Shown piece after piece: positions 25,208 through 36,779 of a DNA stretch of 64,000 nucleotides. Below the pieces are notes generated by a model. It was not told where the DNA came from, did no database searches, and saw nothing but the letters and a program-made list of their open reading frames with translations. The position numbers were made by a program, and so were the translations under genes. The DNA is taken from NCBI GenBank assembly GCA_000244995.1, contig CM001438.1, positions 1,418,921 to 1,482,920 of the forward strand, given 5' to 3'. The stretch comes from Burkholderiales bacterium JOSHI_001. GTDB taxonomy: Bacteria > Pseudomonadota > Gammaproteobacteria > Burkholderiales > Burkholderiaceae_C. Position 1 is the stretch's first letter; each line of letters opens with the position of its first letter.

Positions 25208-25678
25208 TCAGGAATCGCTGGCGTGCGCCTGGCGGCGCCGCTCCACATAACCCGGCCTCGCCGCGGCGCTGGCGTCCGGGCAGGTGCCGCCGCTGTTGCA
25301 GGCCACCGCGTCCAGTGTGTAGATGCGCACCACGCGCGGCGTGCCGGGTGCGCTTTCGCCCTCGTTGTAGCTGCTGGAGTTGCAGGTGACGGTCACCCGC
25401 ATGCCGGTGTCGGCCGCCAGGTCCAGGGTCTGGCTGGCCCCGGCACAGGCGGTCCAGCTGCCCTTGAAGGCCTGGTACAGCCCCCATTCCACGCCGGCGC
25501 GCGCCGCTGCCGAGGCCCTGGCGGCACCCAGGTCCAGCGCCAGGCCGGTCTGTTGGCCCTGGGACAAGCGAACCACCGCCGCGGCCAGCGCCGACAGCAG
25601 CACCAGCACCAGGATCACGGCGATCGCCCCCAGGCCGCGCTGTGCGGCGTGCAGGGGGTGCGGGCCGGGGCGCGTCAT
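25208..25678 (-). CDS. mshP: MSHA biogenesis protein MshP
   Basis: This 156-residue pilus-associated protein has a single N-terminal hydrophobic helix after a short basic leader (RGLGAIAVILVLVLLSALAAAVVRLSQ), like MshP and PilX-type proteins; the usual prepilin Glu5 is lacking, as in other MshP-like members. The mature part has four cysteines (WTACAG, VTCNSS, VACNSG, GTCPD), suited to disulfides outside the membrane. It is the last gene of the msh operon and overlaps mshO by ATGA. Confidence 0.8.
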   Translation of the reverse strand: MTRPGPHPLHAAQRGLGAIAVILVLVLLSALAAAVVRLSQGQQTGLALDLGAARASAAARAGVEWGLYQAFKGSWTACAGASQTLDLAADTGMRVTVTCNSSSYNEGESAPGTPRVVRIYTLDAVACNSGGTCPDASAAARPGYVERRRQAHASDS

Positions 25679-26565
25679 GGCGTGTTCACCACGTGCGCGC
25701 CCATCAGCAGGCTGGCGGTTTCACCGCCGCGCGCCAGCTCCAGCTGCAGCGACACGAAGCCGTTCTGCTGGGTGGCGCCCTGCGCCGGGTCGTAGACGAA
25801 GCGGCAGCGCAGCACGCCGGTGGCCAGCACCGCGCCGCCGGTGGTGGCCGGGCAGCTGGCCGGCGCTGCCGCGTTGAAGCCGTAGTTGGCCAGGCGGTAA
25901 AGCGTGCCCTTGCCCTGGCCTTGTGCGTTCAGCGTGCCGTCGGCGCCGCTGCAGACGTAGAACACCGCCTTCTGCGCCGCCGGCACCACCACGAAGCGCG
26001 CACCGTCGTAGCCCAGCGGAAACTGGGTGCTGGCCACGCCCAGGCGCAGCTGGCCCTGGCTGGCCGCGGGGGTGCTGACCGCGTTGATGGCCGCGCGGTT
26101 GCTGCCCGCGTACACATCGCCCGGGTTCTGGTTGTCCACCACCACGAAGTCGCCCACCGCGGGGGTGCTGGCCAGCGGGGTCAACACGTCGAAGCTGGTG
26201 GTGGCCTGGGTGCTGTCCAGCGGTGCGGCGCAGGTGGCCGACGGGCTGCATCCGGCGGCGTTGTCGTTCACCGTGTCAGGCCCGGTGCGAAAGCGCCCAC
26301 CGCTGCTGGTGGGCACCAGTTCGAAGCAGGCCGCGTCGGGGCTGCGGACGGAGTTGGGCACTGCGGCACGCAGCTCCTGCACCATGCGCCGCAGGGCGCC
26401 GTCGGCCTCGGCCGACAACTCGGCGCGGCTGCGGCTGGCGCTGTAGCCGGCCACTGCCGGCGGCAGGAACACCGCCAGCGTGGCCCCCACCACGCCCAGC
26501 ACCACGACCGCCATCACCAGCTCCACCAGCGTGAAGCCGCCTTGGGCCTGGCGCGCGCCGCTCAT
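25675..26565 (-). CDS. mshO: MSHA minor pilin MshO
   Basis: This 296-residue prepilin-like protein has a short leader followed by the type III signal [19 protein letters not shown] with Glu5 after the cleavage site (leader [10 protein letters not shown]). The long extracellular part is Ser/Ala/Gly-rich and ends with [22 protein letters not shown], which resembles the C-terminus of PilW/MshO-type proteins. It overlaps both mshP (ATGA) and the upstream prepilin gene. Expected role: minor pilin at the tip or in initiation of the MSHA-type pilus. Confidence 0.85.
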   Translation of the reverse strand: MSGARQAQGGFTLVELVMAVVVLGVVGATLAVFLPPAVAGYSASRSRAELSAEADGALRRMVQELRAAVPNSVRSPDAACFELVPTSSGGRFRTGPDTVNDNAAGCSPSATCAAPLDSTQATTSFDVLTPLASTPAVGDFVVVDNQNPGDVYAGSNRAAINAVSTPAASQGQLRLGVASTQFPLGYDGARFVVVPAAQKAVFYVCSGADGTLNAQGQGKGTLYRLANYGFNAAAPASCPATTGGAVLATGVLRCRFVYDPAQGATQQNGFVSLQLELARGGETASLLMGAHVVNTP

Positions 26566-27032
26566 GAGGCGTAGTCCGTGCGCCAGCCCACCAGCGTGAA
26601 GCTTTCGCCGCCGCGGCTGGCCGTGACCGTGATGCGCTTGGCCGCGCCCACGCCCGACAGCGTGGCCACCACCACCGACACGTTGATCGAATAGCCCGCC
26701 AGCGAGGCGATGGCGGTGCCATCCACCGCGCAGATGCTGCCGGTGCTGGCGTAGCCGTGGTAGTCGCTCACGTCGTTGAAGGTGTCGCGCGCACAGCCCA
26801 CCGGTGCGGTGTGGGCGGCGGGGGTGTAGGGCTTGCCCTGCACTTCTTCCAGCATTTCTTCGCTCAGCGCCAGCAGCTGCTTGCGCACCAGCGGGTCGGC
26901 GCTGCTGCGGGTGGTGAACTGCAGCGCCGACAGCACGCCCGCCAGTCCCACGCCGATGACCACGATGGCCACCAGCACCTCCACCAGCGTGAAGCCGCGG
27001 TGCGGCCGCTCAGCCCGGGGGTCAGTTCGCAT
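26562..27032 (-). CDS. mshD: MSHA minor pilin MshD
   Basis: This 156-residue prepilin-like protein starts [13 protein letters not shown] followed by [21 protein letters not shown], with the conserved Glu5 after the cleavage Gly. The globular part contains two cysteines (GCARD and ICAVD) and a short C-terminus ([15 protein letters not shown]). The start at 27032 is preferred; upstream sequence in the same frame overlaps mshC and lacks a leader. Overlaps of a few bases with both neighbours show tight translational coupling. The assignment as MshD rests on order in the operon (C-D-O-P). Confidence 0.8.
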   Translation of the reverse strand: MRTDPRAERPHRGFTLVEVLVAIVVIGVGLAGVLSALQFTTRSSADPLVRKQLLALSEEMLEEVQGKPYTPAAHTAPVGCARDTFNDVSDYHGYASTGSICAVDGTAIASLAGYSINVSVVVATLSGVGAAKRITVTASRGGESFTLVGWRTDYAS

Positions 27033-27513
27033 GGCCGGTCTGCGCCACCAGGCTGATGTCGGGCTCACCGGCCACGCTGATGCTGCGGTCGGCCAGGCTG
27101 GTGCCGGCACCGTCGCTGCTGACGCGGCCGTCGGGCTGGAAATACAGCGTGCCGGCCGGACTGACCGTGGTGGCCGGCGCGTTGGCGACGCTGGCGGTGT
27201 TGGGGCTGCCGTCGCTGCCCGCCAGGGCCTGGTCGCAGCTGCTGGCCGGGTTGGCGGTGGCCAGGCGCAGCGTGACGCTGCCGCTGGCGATGTCCACGCA
27301 CACCAGGCGCCGGTGGCTCTGTGCCGTGGCCGCGGCCAGGCGCAGCGACGCCAGCACCTGGTCGCGCCAGGCCGTGCCGCGCAGGGCCAGCGCCACGTCC
27401 ATCTTGGGCACCACCACCACCGCCATCACGCCCACCAGCAGCAGCACGGCCACCAGTTCCACCATGGTGAAACCACGCTGTCGGCGGCCGGGGTCAGAAA
27501 ATCTCGCGCACAT
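27022..27513 (-). CDS. mshC: MSHA minor pilin MshC
   Basis: This 163-residue prepilin-like protein has a leader [14 protein letters not shown] followed by [24 protein letters not shown], the type IV pilin methylation motif with Glu5. The central part, [28 protein letters not shown], is typical of MshC/GspH-type proteins; a second Cys (SSCDQA) could pair with the first. The ATG at 27513 lies inside the last codons of the preceding MshQ-like gene (20-base overlap); an ATG at 27540 is a second choice giving a longer leader. Confidence 0.82.
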   Translation of the reverse strand: MCARFSDPGRRQRGFTMVELVAVLLLVGVMAVVVVPKMDVALALRGTAWRDQVLASLRLAAATAQSHRRLVCVDIASGSVTLRLATANPASSCDQALAGSDGSPNTASVANAPATTVSPAGTLYFQPDGRVSSDGAGTSLADRSISVAGEPDISLVAQTGHAN

Positions 27514-30500
27514 GGACGGTCTTTCGCGTCTCGGGCGCATACACGCCGAAGCTGGCGCGGGCCGAGGGGTCGCGGTCGGCGGTGGCGGCGCAGGCGCCCT
27601 GGCGGCTGCGCAGCCAGGGCAGGTTGGCGCCGGTGCTGGCCGGGTGGGTGGCCAGGCAGGACTGGTCGGCGGCGGTGGCGCCCAGGTTCAGCGCCAGGTC
27701 CAGCGTGCCGTTGCTGCTGCTGCCGGCCGGCGACGGCGCGCCCAGGGTCAGCAGGCCGTTGCCCGCGGTGATGGTGATGGCCGACGGGCTGCTGCTCCAG
27801 GCGCTGGTGGCATTGCCCTTGCCGTCGCGCACATTGCTGCGGGCCACGGCGGCGGCGGGCACCGTGGTGCAGCTGTCGGCGCCGTTCACCGTCCAGGAAT
27901 TGCCGCTCCAGTACTCGGTCAGCACGGGCAGTTGCAGCGCGGCCTTGTCCGAGCCCACCGCATTGGCCACGCGCAGGCGGCCGCTGCGCAAGGCCAGGCT
28001 GCCTTCGTAGGGGGACGAGGAGGCCACGCCATCGGTGTCGGTGGCGCGCAGCACCAGGGCCTTGGGTGAAGTCTGCTTGTCGGTGAAGGCGTAGGCCGGC
28101 GTGGCGCTGGCCACGCCGCGCAGGAAGGCGCCGGCGGCCACCGTGTTGCCGGACAGGGTGCCCACGCCCAGCGCAATGGGTTCGCTCAGGGTGACCGCCT
28201 GGGCGAAGTTGGGGCTGGTGCCGCTGCTGCCGTCGTAGTTTTCGGTGATGCCGCCGCTGGCGTTCAGCGCCGTCACCGTGGCGCTGCTGGGCTGGCCCGC
28301 GTAGCTGAAGGCGCCGCAGGCCGGGCTGAGGGCCACGCTGAAGTGGTGCGGGATGAACTTGCCCACCGCGCCGGCGCTGCCGGTGCTGCCGCTGGCGGAC
28401 AGGCCGCTGCCCAGGTAGCTGCCGCTGGCCAGCACCACGTTCAGGTCGCCACGGCCCACCTCGGTCCAGGCCAGGCTGGCGGGTGTGGCCACGCCGCTGC
28501 TGAAGGCGCCGACGCTGCCGCTGAACACACCGGGCTTGGCGTTCACCCCGGTGGGCTGGCTGCGGGCGAAGCTGATGTCCACGCTTTCGCCTTCCTGGCC
28601 GAAGTTGGGCGTGGCGGTTCCGCTGTTGTTGCGCGCCGTGATCTGCGCGGCGAAGGGGTTGCCGGCGCGGATGGGGGCGGGCGTGGTCACCGTGATCGCA
28701 AAGGACGCCGGCGCGGCAATGAAGAAGTCATTGCCGCTCATCACCAGGCCGGCGTCGCTGCCGCTGCCGCGGTAGGTGGCGGTCAGCTCCATGCGGCCCA
28801 CATCGGCGTACTGCACCGTCATGGGGGCCACGCCGGTGGGGCCGAAGGCCAGGGTCACGGCGCGCTCGCTGCCGTCGCAGGCGGCGCTGGCGTTGTTGGC
28901 CGCGTTCAAGGCCACGGCCGGGCTGCCGCCCACGCGCACCGCGCGGCTGCCGCTGGTGGGGTTGCGGTGGAAGCAGGCGAAGTTGATGCTCTTGCTCACG
29001 CTGGCGAAGGCCGGCACGCAGGCCAGGCTGCTGTCGCTTTTCTTCACCGCCGACAGGTTCACCGTCTGCAGCAGTTCGGACACATGGTTGGGCACGTCGA
29101 ACAGCAGGCCGGCATCGCTGGCGCTGAAGGTGCAGCTGGGGCTGCCGAAGTTGCAGGTCGTGGCATTGGGTGGCGTGGGCGTCAGGCCCGAGGCCGACAG
29201 CGCCACGCTGCCGACGGTGGTCTGGTGCATGGACAGCGCCAGCGTGGACGAGCCGGCGGGGATGCTGAAGGCCGCACCGGCGGGCCAGTTCACCGTCATG
29301 CCCGCGCCGCTGGCCGCCAGCGTGCCGGTGACGCCACCGGTGTAGGGGCTGGCGCAGCTGGCGTCGTTGCAGGCCACCAGCGTCAGCGTGGCGGGCGTGC
29401 AGGTCAGCCCGCTGCCGCTGGCATGGCGAATCTCCAGGTGGTGCAGGGTCACCGGGCAGGTGTGGGTGGCGGTGCGGTCGGCGTTGACCTCGGTAGCGTT
29501 GCGCTCGTAGTTGTAGATGCGCAGCTCGTCGATGCGGCCATCGGCCGAGTTCACCGTGGCGTTGTTGCTGGTGATGTTGTTGCGGCTGTCGCCCACGAAC
29601 AGCGTGCCCAGGCCCTGGTCCAGCGTGCCGGAGGTGGTGGCGGTTCGGGTGGCCACCAGGGCGCCGTTGAGGTAGAGCTTCAGCGCGGAGCCGTTGGCGG
29701 CGTTCACCAGCGACCAGGTGGCGGCCACGTGCACCCAGGTGCCGGCGGCGAAGCTCTGGCCCGGGCTGTCCACGGTCTGGGTGCTGCCGCCGCTGTCGGT
29801 GACCGCGAAGCGCAGCGTGCCGCTGCGCCGCACCAGGTGGAAGGAGCGACCGCTGATCATCGAGGCGTCGAACAGCTGCGCGTCGCCGCCCGAAGACCAG
29901 GCGCTGTTGGCGCGGTACCAGAACGCGATGCTGCCCTTGTCGCCCAGTGCGGTGGGAACATCCAGCGCGGTGTCTATCGCCTGTGTGGTGGTGCTGGCGT
30001 TGGCAGGGACGTCCAGACCGCGGCACAGGTAGCCGCTGGCGGTGGTGTCCACCGTGCCCAGCCGAACCCCGTCGTGGCTGTTGCCGCTGCTGTCGGTGGC
30101 TTCGTTGGCGGTGCCGTTGTAGGCCTGCTCATCGAAGCGGTACTCGGCCACCAGCATGGGCGAGGTGTTGGGCGGGCCCCAGCGGATGGCGGTGCCCGCA
30201 GTGCGGTAGCCGCTGTTGAAGGAGTACAGCGTGTAGTCGCTGTTGCTGACCTGCACGCCGATGGTGGCGTTGGAGCCGGTGGTGTTGGCGTTGCCGTACT
30301 GGAACTTGAACTCGCCGTTCTCGTACAGGATGACCTGAAAGGTGTAGGGCGTGGACTGCTGGTATTCGTAGACGTTGTTCCAGCTGATCACCACATAGCG
30401 GTTGGGCGTGCTGCCCTTTTGCTGCCAGGTCACGCTGGAGCCGCTGCGGCTGGGGTCCAGGTCGGTCCAGTAAGGCATCATCAGGCGCGCTGGCGTGCTG

Positions 30501-30853
30501 TTGGTGCAAAAGCCGTAGCTGGGCCCGGTGGCAGCGGGCAGGGTGCTGTTGTCCCAGGCGCGGAAGCTGCCTGTGTCGCTGCCGAACTGCAGCATGCCGT
30601 TGGTCAGCACGCGCACGCTGGTGTAGTTGGTACCGGCGAAGCGGAAGCTGAAGCCGCCGCTGAAGCTGATGGTGGACTGGTCGTCGTCACCCGGGAAGCT
30701 GGTGCAGCTGCGTGCCCAGCTCACCGTGGTGGTGGTGGTTTCCCAGGCGTAGGTGTCGTTGCGGAAGGTATAGCTGGCCGCCAGCGCCGAGCCCTGCCAG
30801 GCGCTCAGCACCAGCAGGGCGAATTTCAGCAGGAAGCGCAGCCGGCAGCGCAT
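27494..30853 (-). CDS. mshQ: MshQ-like large secreted protein with LamG-type and DUF6701 regions
   Basis: This 1119-residue exported protein has a Sec signal peptide (MRCRLRFLLKFALLVLSAWQGSALA), then a region with NGMLQFGSDTG and YWTDLDPSRSGS like nidogen/C-terminal adhesin domains, then a LamG/concanavalin-like domain (about 240-465: FDEQAYNGTANEATDSSGNSHDG ... GRIDELRIYNYERN). The long C-terminal half is of the DUF6701 type (about 560-1119). Many cysteines suggest disulfides. It probably is the pilus-associated adhesin or tip protein. In Vibrio mshQ lies at the end of the structural operon, whereas here it sits between mshA and mshC, immediately after the major pilin. Confidence 0.8.
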   Translation of the reverse strand: MRCRLRFLLKFALLVLSAWQGSALAASYTFRNDTYAWETTTTTVSWARSCTSFPGDDDQSTISFSGGFSFRFAGTNYTSVRVLTNGMLQFGSDTGSFRAWDNSTLPAATGPSYGFCTNSTPARLMMPYWTDLDPSRSGSSVTWQQKGSTPNRYVVISWNNVYEYQQSTPYTFQVILYENGEFKFQYGNANTTGSNATIGVQVSNSDYTLYSFNSGYRTAGTAIRWGPPNTSPMLVAEYRFDEQAYNGTANEATDSSGNSHDGVRLGTVDTTASGYLCRGLDVPANASTTTQAIDTALDVPTALGDKGSIAFWYRANSAWSSGGDAQLFDASMISGRSFHLVRRSGTLRFAVTDSGGSTQTVDSPGQSFAAGTWVHVAATWSLVNAANGSALKLYLNGALVATRTATTSGTLDQGLGTLFVGDSRNNITSNNATVNSADGRIDELRIYNYERNATEVNADRTATHTCPVTLHHLEIRHASGSGLTCTPATLTLVACNDASCASPYTGGVTGTLAASGAGMTVNWPAGAAFSIPAGSSTLALSMHQTTVGSVALSASGLTPTPPNATTCNFGSPSCTFSASDAGLLFDVPNHVSELLQTVNLSAVKKSDSSLACVPAFASVSKSINFACFHRNPTSGSRAVRVGGSPAVALNAANNASAACDGSERAVTLAFGPTGVAPMTVQYADVGRMELTATYRGSGSDAGLVMSGNDFFIAAPASFAITVTTPAPIRAGNPFAAQITARNNSGTATPNFGQEGESVDISFARSQPTGVNAKPGVFSGSVGAFSSGVATPASLAWTEVGRGDLNVVLASGSYLGSGLSASGSTGSAGAVGKFIPHHFSVALSPACGAFSYAGQPSSATVTALNASGGITENYDGSSGTSPNFAQAVTLSEPIALGVGTLSGNTVAAGAFLRGVASATPAYAFTDKQTSPKALVLRATDTDGVASSSPYEGSLALRSGRLRVANAVGSDKAALQLPVLTEYWSGNSWTVNGADSCTTVPAAAVARSNVRDGKGNATSAWSSSPSAITITAGNGLLTLGAPSPAGSSSNGTLDLALNLGATAADQSCLATHPASTGANLPWLRSRQGACAATADRDPSARASFGVYAPETRKTVHVREIF

Positions 30854-30867
30854 GGGCGGTGTGCGGG

Positions 30868-30883
30868 CGCCGCGCCAGCGGCG
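30868..30883 (-). other. GC-rich hairpin directly after mshA
   Basis: CGCCGC and GCGGCG form a 6-base perfect stem with a four-base loop immediately after the mshA stop codon, before the mshQ-like gene. No T-run follows. In position it could stabilise the mshA mRNA end or partly stop transcription, keeping the major pilin in excess over downstream genes. This role is inferred from position only. Confidence 0.3.
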
Positions 30884-31279
30884 TCAGTTGCCGGCGGCCA
30901 CGCCGGTGAAGGCCTTGGCCGTGCTGCCCTTGGTCACCGAGCAGGTGGCCGTGGCACCGTTGGTGGTGCCGATGTCGGCGCCCGAGGCCGCGACGGCATA
31001 GCCCGTGGGCACGCCGCCTTGCAGCAGGCCGGACACGTCGGAGCACTGGTCCACCTTGGCGCACTTGTTGGCCGTGACCACGTTGTTGGTGAGCATGCAG
31101 CCGCTGTAGTTCAGGTTCATGGCGGCAGCCGCGGCACCGGCCACACCGTCCACCGCGGCACTTTCGGCGTCGCTGCGCATGTCGATGAACTTGGGCAGGG
31201 CCGTGGCGGCCAGGATGCCCAGGATGACGATGACGACGATCAGCTCGATCATCGTGAAGCCGTGTTGGCGGGTTTTCAT
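30884..31279 (-). CDS. mshA: MSHA major pilin MshA
   Basis: This 131-residue type IVa-like prepilin has a six-residue basic leader MKTRQH ending in Gly, cleavage before Phe, then FTMIELIVVIVILGILAATALPKFIDM with Glu5. Residues DMRSDAESAAVDGVAGA are strongly MshA-like. Four cysteines (SGCML, NKCAK, DQCSD, ATCSV) fit the disulfides of the globular part. A strong AAGGAG ribosome site is seven bases before the ATG, as expected for the most abundant subunit. A 111-base gap to mshG is the largest in the operon and may hold its own promoter. Confidence 0.92.
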   Translation of the reverse strand: MKTRQHGFTMIELIVVIVILGILAATALPKFIDMRSDAESAAVDGVAGAAAAAMNLNYSGCMLTNNVVTANKCAKVDQCSDVSGLLQGGVPTGYAVAASGADIGTTNGATATCSVTKGSTAKAFTGVAAGN

Positions 31280-31286
31280 GGGGACA

Positions 31287-31292
31287 CTCCTT
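31287..31292 (-). promoter_or_regulatory. Strong ribosome-binding site of mshA
   Basis: AAGGAG on the minus strand, seven bases before the mshA ATG, is the best Shine-Dalgarno match in the msh operon; most other msh genes rely on ATGA overlaps. This fits high translation of the major pilin. Confidence 0.6.
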
Positions 31293-31390
31293 GCAGGACT
31301 GTGGGGTTGGATAACGGCGGGATTGAGGGGGGGCGGCCAGACGGTGGTCGGGACTTGAGGGGTTATCGGCAGCGGTGGGGCGGGCTTGAG

Positions 31391-32631
31391 TCAGCGCTTG
31401 AAGGCCACGCGGCCCAGGTCCCACACCGGCAGGAACACGCCGAGCGCCAGCACCAGCACCAGCACGCCGATGAAGACGATGAGGATGGGCTCGATCTGCT
31501 GGGACAGCGTCTTCAGCTCGTACTGGACGTCGTTGCTGTAGAGGTCGGCCACCTCCTCCATCATTTCGTCCACGGCGCCGGTTTCTTCGCCCACGGCGAT
31601 CATCTGCAGCACCACGGGGGTGAAGACGCCCGCGCCGAGTGCCGCGCGCAGGATGGATTCACCCCGCTCGACCGAGTGGCGCATGCCTTCCACCTTGCGG
31701 GCGATGTGCTGGTTGTCCACCGTCTGCGCCACCACGGCCAGGGCCTGCTCGATGGGCACGCCGCTTTTCAGCGCCAGCGACAGGCTGCGCGCAAAGCGCG
31801 ACAGCGTGGCCTTGTGCACGATCTTGCCGGCCAGCGGCACGCGCAGGCGGAAGCGGTCCCAGGCCTCGTGGCCGGCCGGCGTGGTCACCCAGTGCCGGTG
31901 GGCGAAGAAGGCGGCCACCGCGGCGGCCACCAGGGCCCAGCCCCATTGCAGCGTGAAATCCGACGCACCCATCAGCAGGCGCGTGGCCAGCGGCAGTTCG
32001 GCGTTGAAACTCTTGAACACCCCGGCGAAGGCCGGCACCACCATGACATTGATCACGCCGATGGCCACGGCCATGGCCGCCAGCACGAAGGCCGGGTAGC
32101 GCAGTGCACTCTTGACCTGCTGGCCCATGAAGAGCTCGAACTCCAGGTGCTTGAACAGGCGCAGGAACACCTCGTCCAGCCGGCCGGTCATTTCACCCAC
32201 GCGCACCATGGAAACGAAGAAGGCGTCGAAGACCTGGGGCTGCTGGGCCAGGCACATCGACAGCTCGATGCCCGACTCCAGGCTGCGCCGCACCTCGCCC
32301 AGCGCGGCCTTCAGCCGCACCGCGGTGGACGACTCCTGCAGCCCGGCCAGCGCACGCAGGATGGGCACGCCGCTGCGCAGCAGGGTGTGGATCTGGCGCG
32401 CGAACAGCAGCAGGTCGGTGAGCTGCACCGCCGGCTCCAGCCGCGCCTTCAGCGCCGCCAGCAGGTCGGTGGACGGCGCGTCGGAGGGGCCGTCACCACG
32501 GGGTTCTATCGACAGCGGCGTGATGCCGCGCGCCAGCAGCAGGTCCACCACCACGTCCACGCTCGGGGCTTCGATCGAGCCCGAAACGTTGGCGTCGTGC
32601 TGGCGCCCGGTGTAGGCGAACTGCAGGCTCA

Positions 32632-32635
<4 letters not shown>
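31391..32635 (-). CDS. mshG: MSHA inner-membrane platform protein MshG
   Basis: This 414-residue GspF/PilC-family polytopic protein forms the inner-membrane platform of the pilus machine. Two related GspF domains are visible: FARQIHTLLRSGVPILRALAGLQ near 79 and FARSLSLALKSGVPIEQALAVVAQ near 280, each followed by the conserved VRVGEMTGRLDEVF or IAVGEETGAVDEMMEEVAD. Three to four hydrophobic helices occur (about 185-205, 225-245, 385-405). It starts within the mshE stop codon (ATGA). The family role is to couple ATPase motion to pilin insertion. Confidence 0.9.
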
Positions 32636-34341
<1,706 letters not shown>

Positions 34342-34353
34342 GGTGCGGTGGAA

Positions 34354-36213
34354 CTACTTCGGCGCGGCCAGGGACACAGCCGGCACGTCGGCGGCCGGCC
34401 AGTTGCCGTCTTCGTGGATGACGGTGGGCTTGAGCAGGATGACCAGCTCGCGCTTGGACACCACGGTGCTGGTCTGGCGGAACAGCCCGCCCACCACCGG
34501 CATGTCCTGCGCCAGCGGCAGGCCGGTCTTTTCGTCGCGCATTTCCTGCTTCATCAGCCCGCCGATGGCCACGATCTGGCCGTCGCGCACGCGCACGATG
34601 GAGTCGGTTTCGTTCACCGTGCTGGCGGCCAGGGGCAGCTTGTAGGCGCCCAGGGCCCCCAGGTCCACGTTCTTGGTCTTCTCGCTCACCGTGCTGACGG
34701 CCGGGTGCACGTGCAGCATCACCATGCCGTTTTCGTCGATCTGCGGCGTCACGTCCAGCGAGATGCCGCTGAAGAAGGGCTGCAGGGTCAGCGACGGGGT
34801 GGACACCGTGTTGGTGCCGCTGCTGGTGGTGCTGGTGGTGATGCCGGTGACGTAGAGCTCGTCCGAGCCCACCTTCAGCACCGCCTTCTGGTTGTTCAGC
34901 GTGGCGATGCGCGGGCTGGACAGCACCTGCACATTGCCTTGCGTCTGCAGGAAGTTCAGCAGCGCGGCGAAGTTGGCGCTCTGGAAGGCCAGGCCGTAGA
35001 AGCCACGCCCCAGCGTGCCGGTCAACAAGGCGGCGCCGGGGCTCACGGTGTTGCCGTCGCCACTGCCCATGCTGCCGGTGGTGGGCAGCGTGGCCCCGGG
35101 GGCGGCCATGCCGATGGCACCGCTGCCGGTGCCCAGCACGCGGCCGAAGCCGGACCAGTTGATGCCGGTCTGTGCGTCCTTGGACAGCTGCACCTCCACG
35201 ATCTTGGCCTCCAGCATGACCTGGCGGTCGATGGAGACCTGCACGGCCTTCAGGTAGCCCTCGACCTGGCGCAGTTCGGCCGGTGTGGCGCGCACCACGA
35301 TCACGCCGGCGGCGATGTTCAGCACCACGCTGCGGCCTTCCTTGGCGCCCACCATCATGCCCAGCGAGGACTGCACTTCACGCCAGAAGTCGGCGTCGGA
35401 GGTGGTGCGCACATGGGCGCTGTCGTCCTGGCGCTGGGAGTTGCCGCCGTTGTTGCCGCCGCCGTTGTTGCTGCTGCCGGCGTTGCCGCTGTTGTTGCTG
35501 CTGTTGCTGTTGCCGTTGCTGCCGGCGCCCGACAGCGACAGCGCGCTGGAGGTCACGCGCGTGTCGCTGGCACCCTGGCGCCGGCCGGGCAGGTAGTTCA
35601 CGCGGTACAGGCGGGTCTGCACCGTGTTGGGCAGCACGAAGACGCGGTTGCCGCTGATGCGGAAGTCGTAGCCGTACAGCTCGCGCAGGGCTTCCAGCGC
35701 CTCGGTCACCGTGGTGTCCTTCAGCGCCAGGGTGACGTTGCCGCTGACTTCGGGCGACACCAGCATGTTGAAGGCCGTGCCCTGACCCAGTTGCATGAAG
35801 ACCTGCGCCGCGGGCGCGTTGTTCACGCTGAGGTCGAAGCGGCCGTCGTTGGCCACGGCGCGCGCGGTCGGGGGCAGCAGGACCGGGGCGGGCAGGGTCT
35901 GGATGGGGGAGGTGGCCACTTGCACTGCAGGCACCGCTTTGGCGCTGGGCGCCGGCGTGGGCCGCGTCGGGGAAGTTGCCTGTGCAGGCACCGCGACGGA
36001 GGGCGCCGGTGCAGGCAGCGGCGTGGGCGCAGCCGATGGGGCCGTTGCTGTGGGTGCGGCCAGCGCCAGGCGCAGGGGCCGCTGGCCTTCTTCACCCGCC
36101 ACGGCGGCCCGCCAGCCCGCGGTGAGCGTGGGCAGGGCGGCCAGGGCCGGGCCGCTGGCCAGCAGCAGGACAGCCGTTGCCGACAGGGGCAGCAGGACGT
36201 GGCGCGAATTCAT
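34354..36213 (-). CDS. mshL: MSHA outer-membrane secretin MshL
   Basis: This 619-residue secretin-family protein forms the outer-membrane pore for the pilus. It has a signal peptide (SATAVLLLASGPALA), an Ala/Pro/Thr-rich linker, N-domains (FDLSVNNAPAAQVFMQLGQGT; DTTVTEALEALRELYGYDF) and the C-terminal secretin domain (VLSSPRIATLNNQKAVLKVG; VHPAVSTVSEKTKNV; DSIVRVRDGQIVAIGGLMKQE; GLFRQTSTVVSKRELVILLKPTVI). A tract of roughly 40 Asn/Ser/Gly residues (about 228-268) interrupts the N-domain region; low-complexity loops in this place are seen in MshL/PilQ-type proteins. It overlaps mshK by ATGA. Confidence 0.92.
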   Translation of the reverse strand: MNSRHVLLPLSATAVLLLASGPALAALPTLTAGWRAAVAGEEGQRPLRLALAAPTATAPSAAPTPLPAPAPSVAVPAQATSPTRPTPAPSAKAVPAVQVATSPIQTLPAPVLLPPTARAVANDGRFDLSVNNAPAAQVFMQLGQGTAFNMLVSPEVSGNVTLALKDTTVTEALEALRELYGYDFRISGNRVFVLPNTVQTRLYRVNYLPGRRQGASDTRVTSSALSLSGAGSNGNSNSSNNSGNAGSSNNGGGNNGGNSQRQDDSAHVRTTSDADFWREVQSSLGMMVGAKEGRSVVLNIAAGVIVVRATPAELRQVEGYLKAVQVSIDRQVMLEAKIVEVQLSKDAQTGINWSGFGRVLGTGSGAIGMAAPGATLPTTGSMGSGDGNTVSPGAALLTGTLGRGFYGLAFQSANFAALLNFLQTQGNVQVLSSPRIATLNNQKAVLKVGSDELYVTGITTSTTSSGTNTVSTPSLTLQPFFSGISLDVTPQIDENGMVMLHVHPAVSTVSEKTKNVDLGALGAYKLPLAASTVNETDSIVRVRDGQIVAIGGLMKQEMRDEKTGLPLAQDMPVVGGLFRQTSTVVSKRELVILLKPTVIHEDGNWPAADVPAVSLAAPK

Positions 36214-36779
36214 GGGGTGCTCCTGCCGGCCAGCTTGGCGGTCGGCGTGGGGGATGCGGCAATGGGCGGGGTGTTGGGGTCAGGGCCCTGTGCGGTGGCG
36301 CCCAGCAGCCACACGCGCAGCGGTGCGCGGTCCTTGGCGGCGGCGGCCAGCAGCAGGCCTTGTTCGTCGATGGCCGTGATGGGGCGTTCGCCCCAGGGTC
36401 CGGCCAGGCGGTCGCCCACGCGCAGCAGGCGGCCGTCCACCAGGGCCGTGGCGGCGCCCTGGCGGGCCAGCCGCACCGACTGCACCAGCGGCAGCGGCAC
36501 CGCGGCCGGGGCCGAGGCGGCTTCGGCCGCACGGTGGGCCGCCAGCCGCAGCGGGTGGCGCAGGCCGTAGGCGCTGCCGCTGGGCGCGGCTTCCAGCAAG
36601 GGCGGCCGGGTGGGGTCGGGCAGGGCAGGTGGGGCGCCCCAGGCGAACGGTCCCGCCAAGGCGCCCAGCGCGCAGGCGCCAAGGCGCAAGCAAGCGCAGG
36701 CCCGGGATCCGGCTTGGCCGGTCCGGTGGGTTCGCCCCCCTGGGGGGGAGGCAACGAGGGTGCGGCGGGGAGGCGTCAT
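36210..36779 (-). CDS. mshK: MSHA biogenesis protein MshK
   Basis: This protein of about 189 residues occupies the mshK position between mshJ and mshL. After a basic start and hydrophobic signal (LGACALGALAGPFAWG) comes DPTRPPLLEAAP and a short beta-rich domain (VRLARQGAATALVDGRLLRVGDRLAGPWGERPITAIDEQGLLL), resembling the GspC/PilP homology region and typical of MshK. The tail is Pro/Thr-rich. Start and stop codons overlap both neighbours (ATGA), which fixes the frame. It probably links inner-membrane proteins to the secretin. Confidence 0.82.
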   Translation of the reverse strand: MTPPRRTLVASPPGGRTHRTGQAGSRACACLRLGACALGALAGPFAWGAPPALPDPTRPPLLEAAPSGSAYGLRHPLRLAAHRAAEAASAPAAVPLPLVQSVRLARQGAATALVDGRLLRVGDRLAGPWGERPITAIDEQGLLLAAAAKDRAPLRVWLLGATAQGPDPNTPPIAASPTPTAKLAGRSTP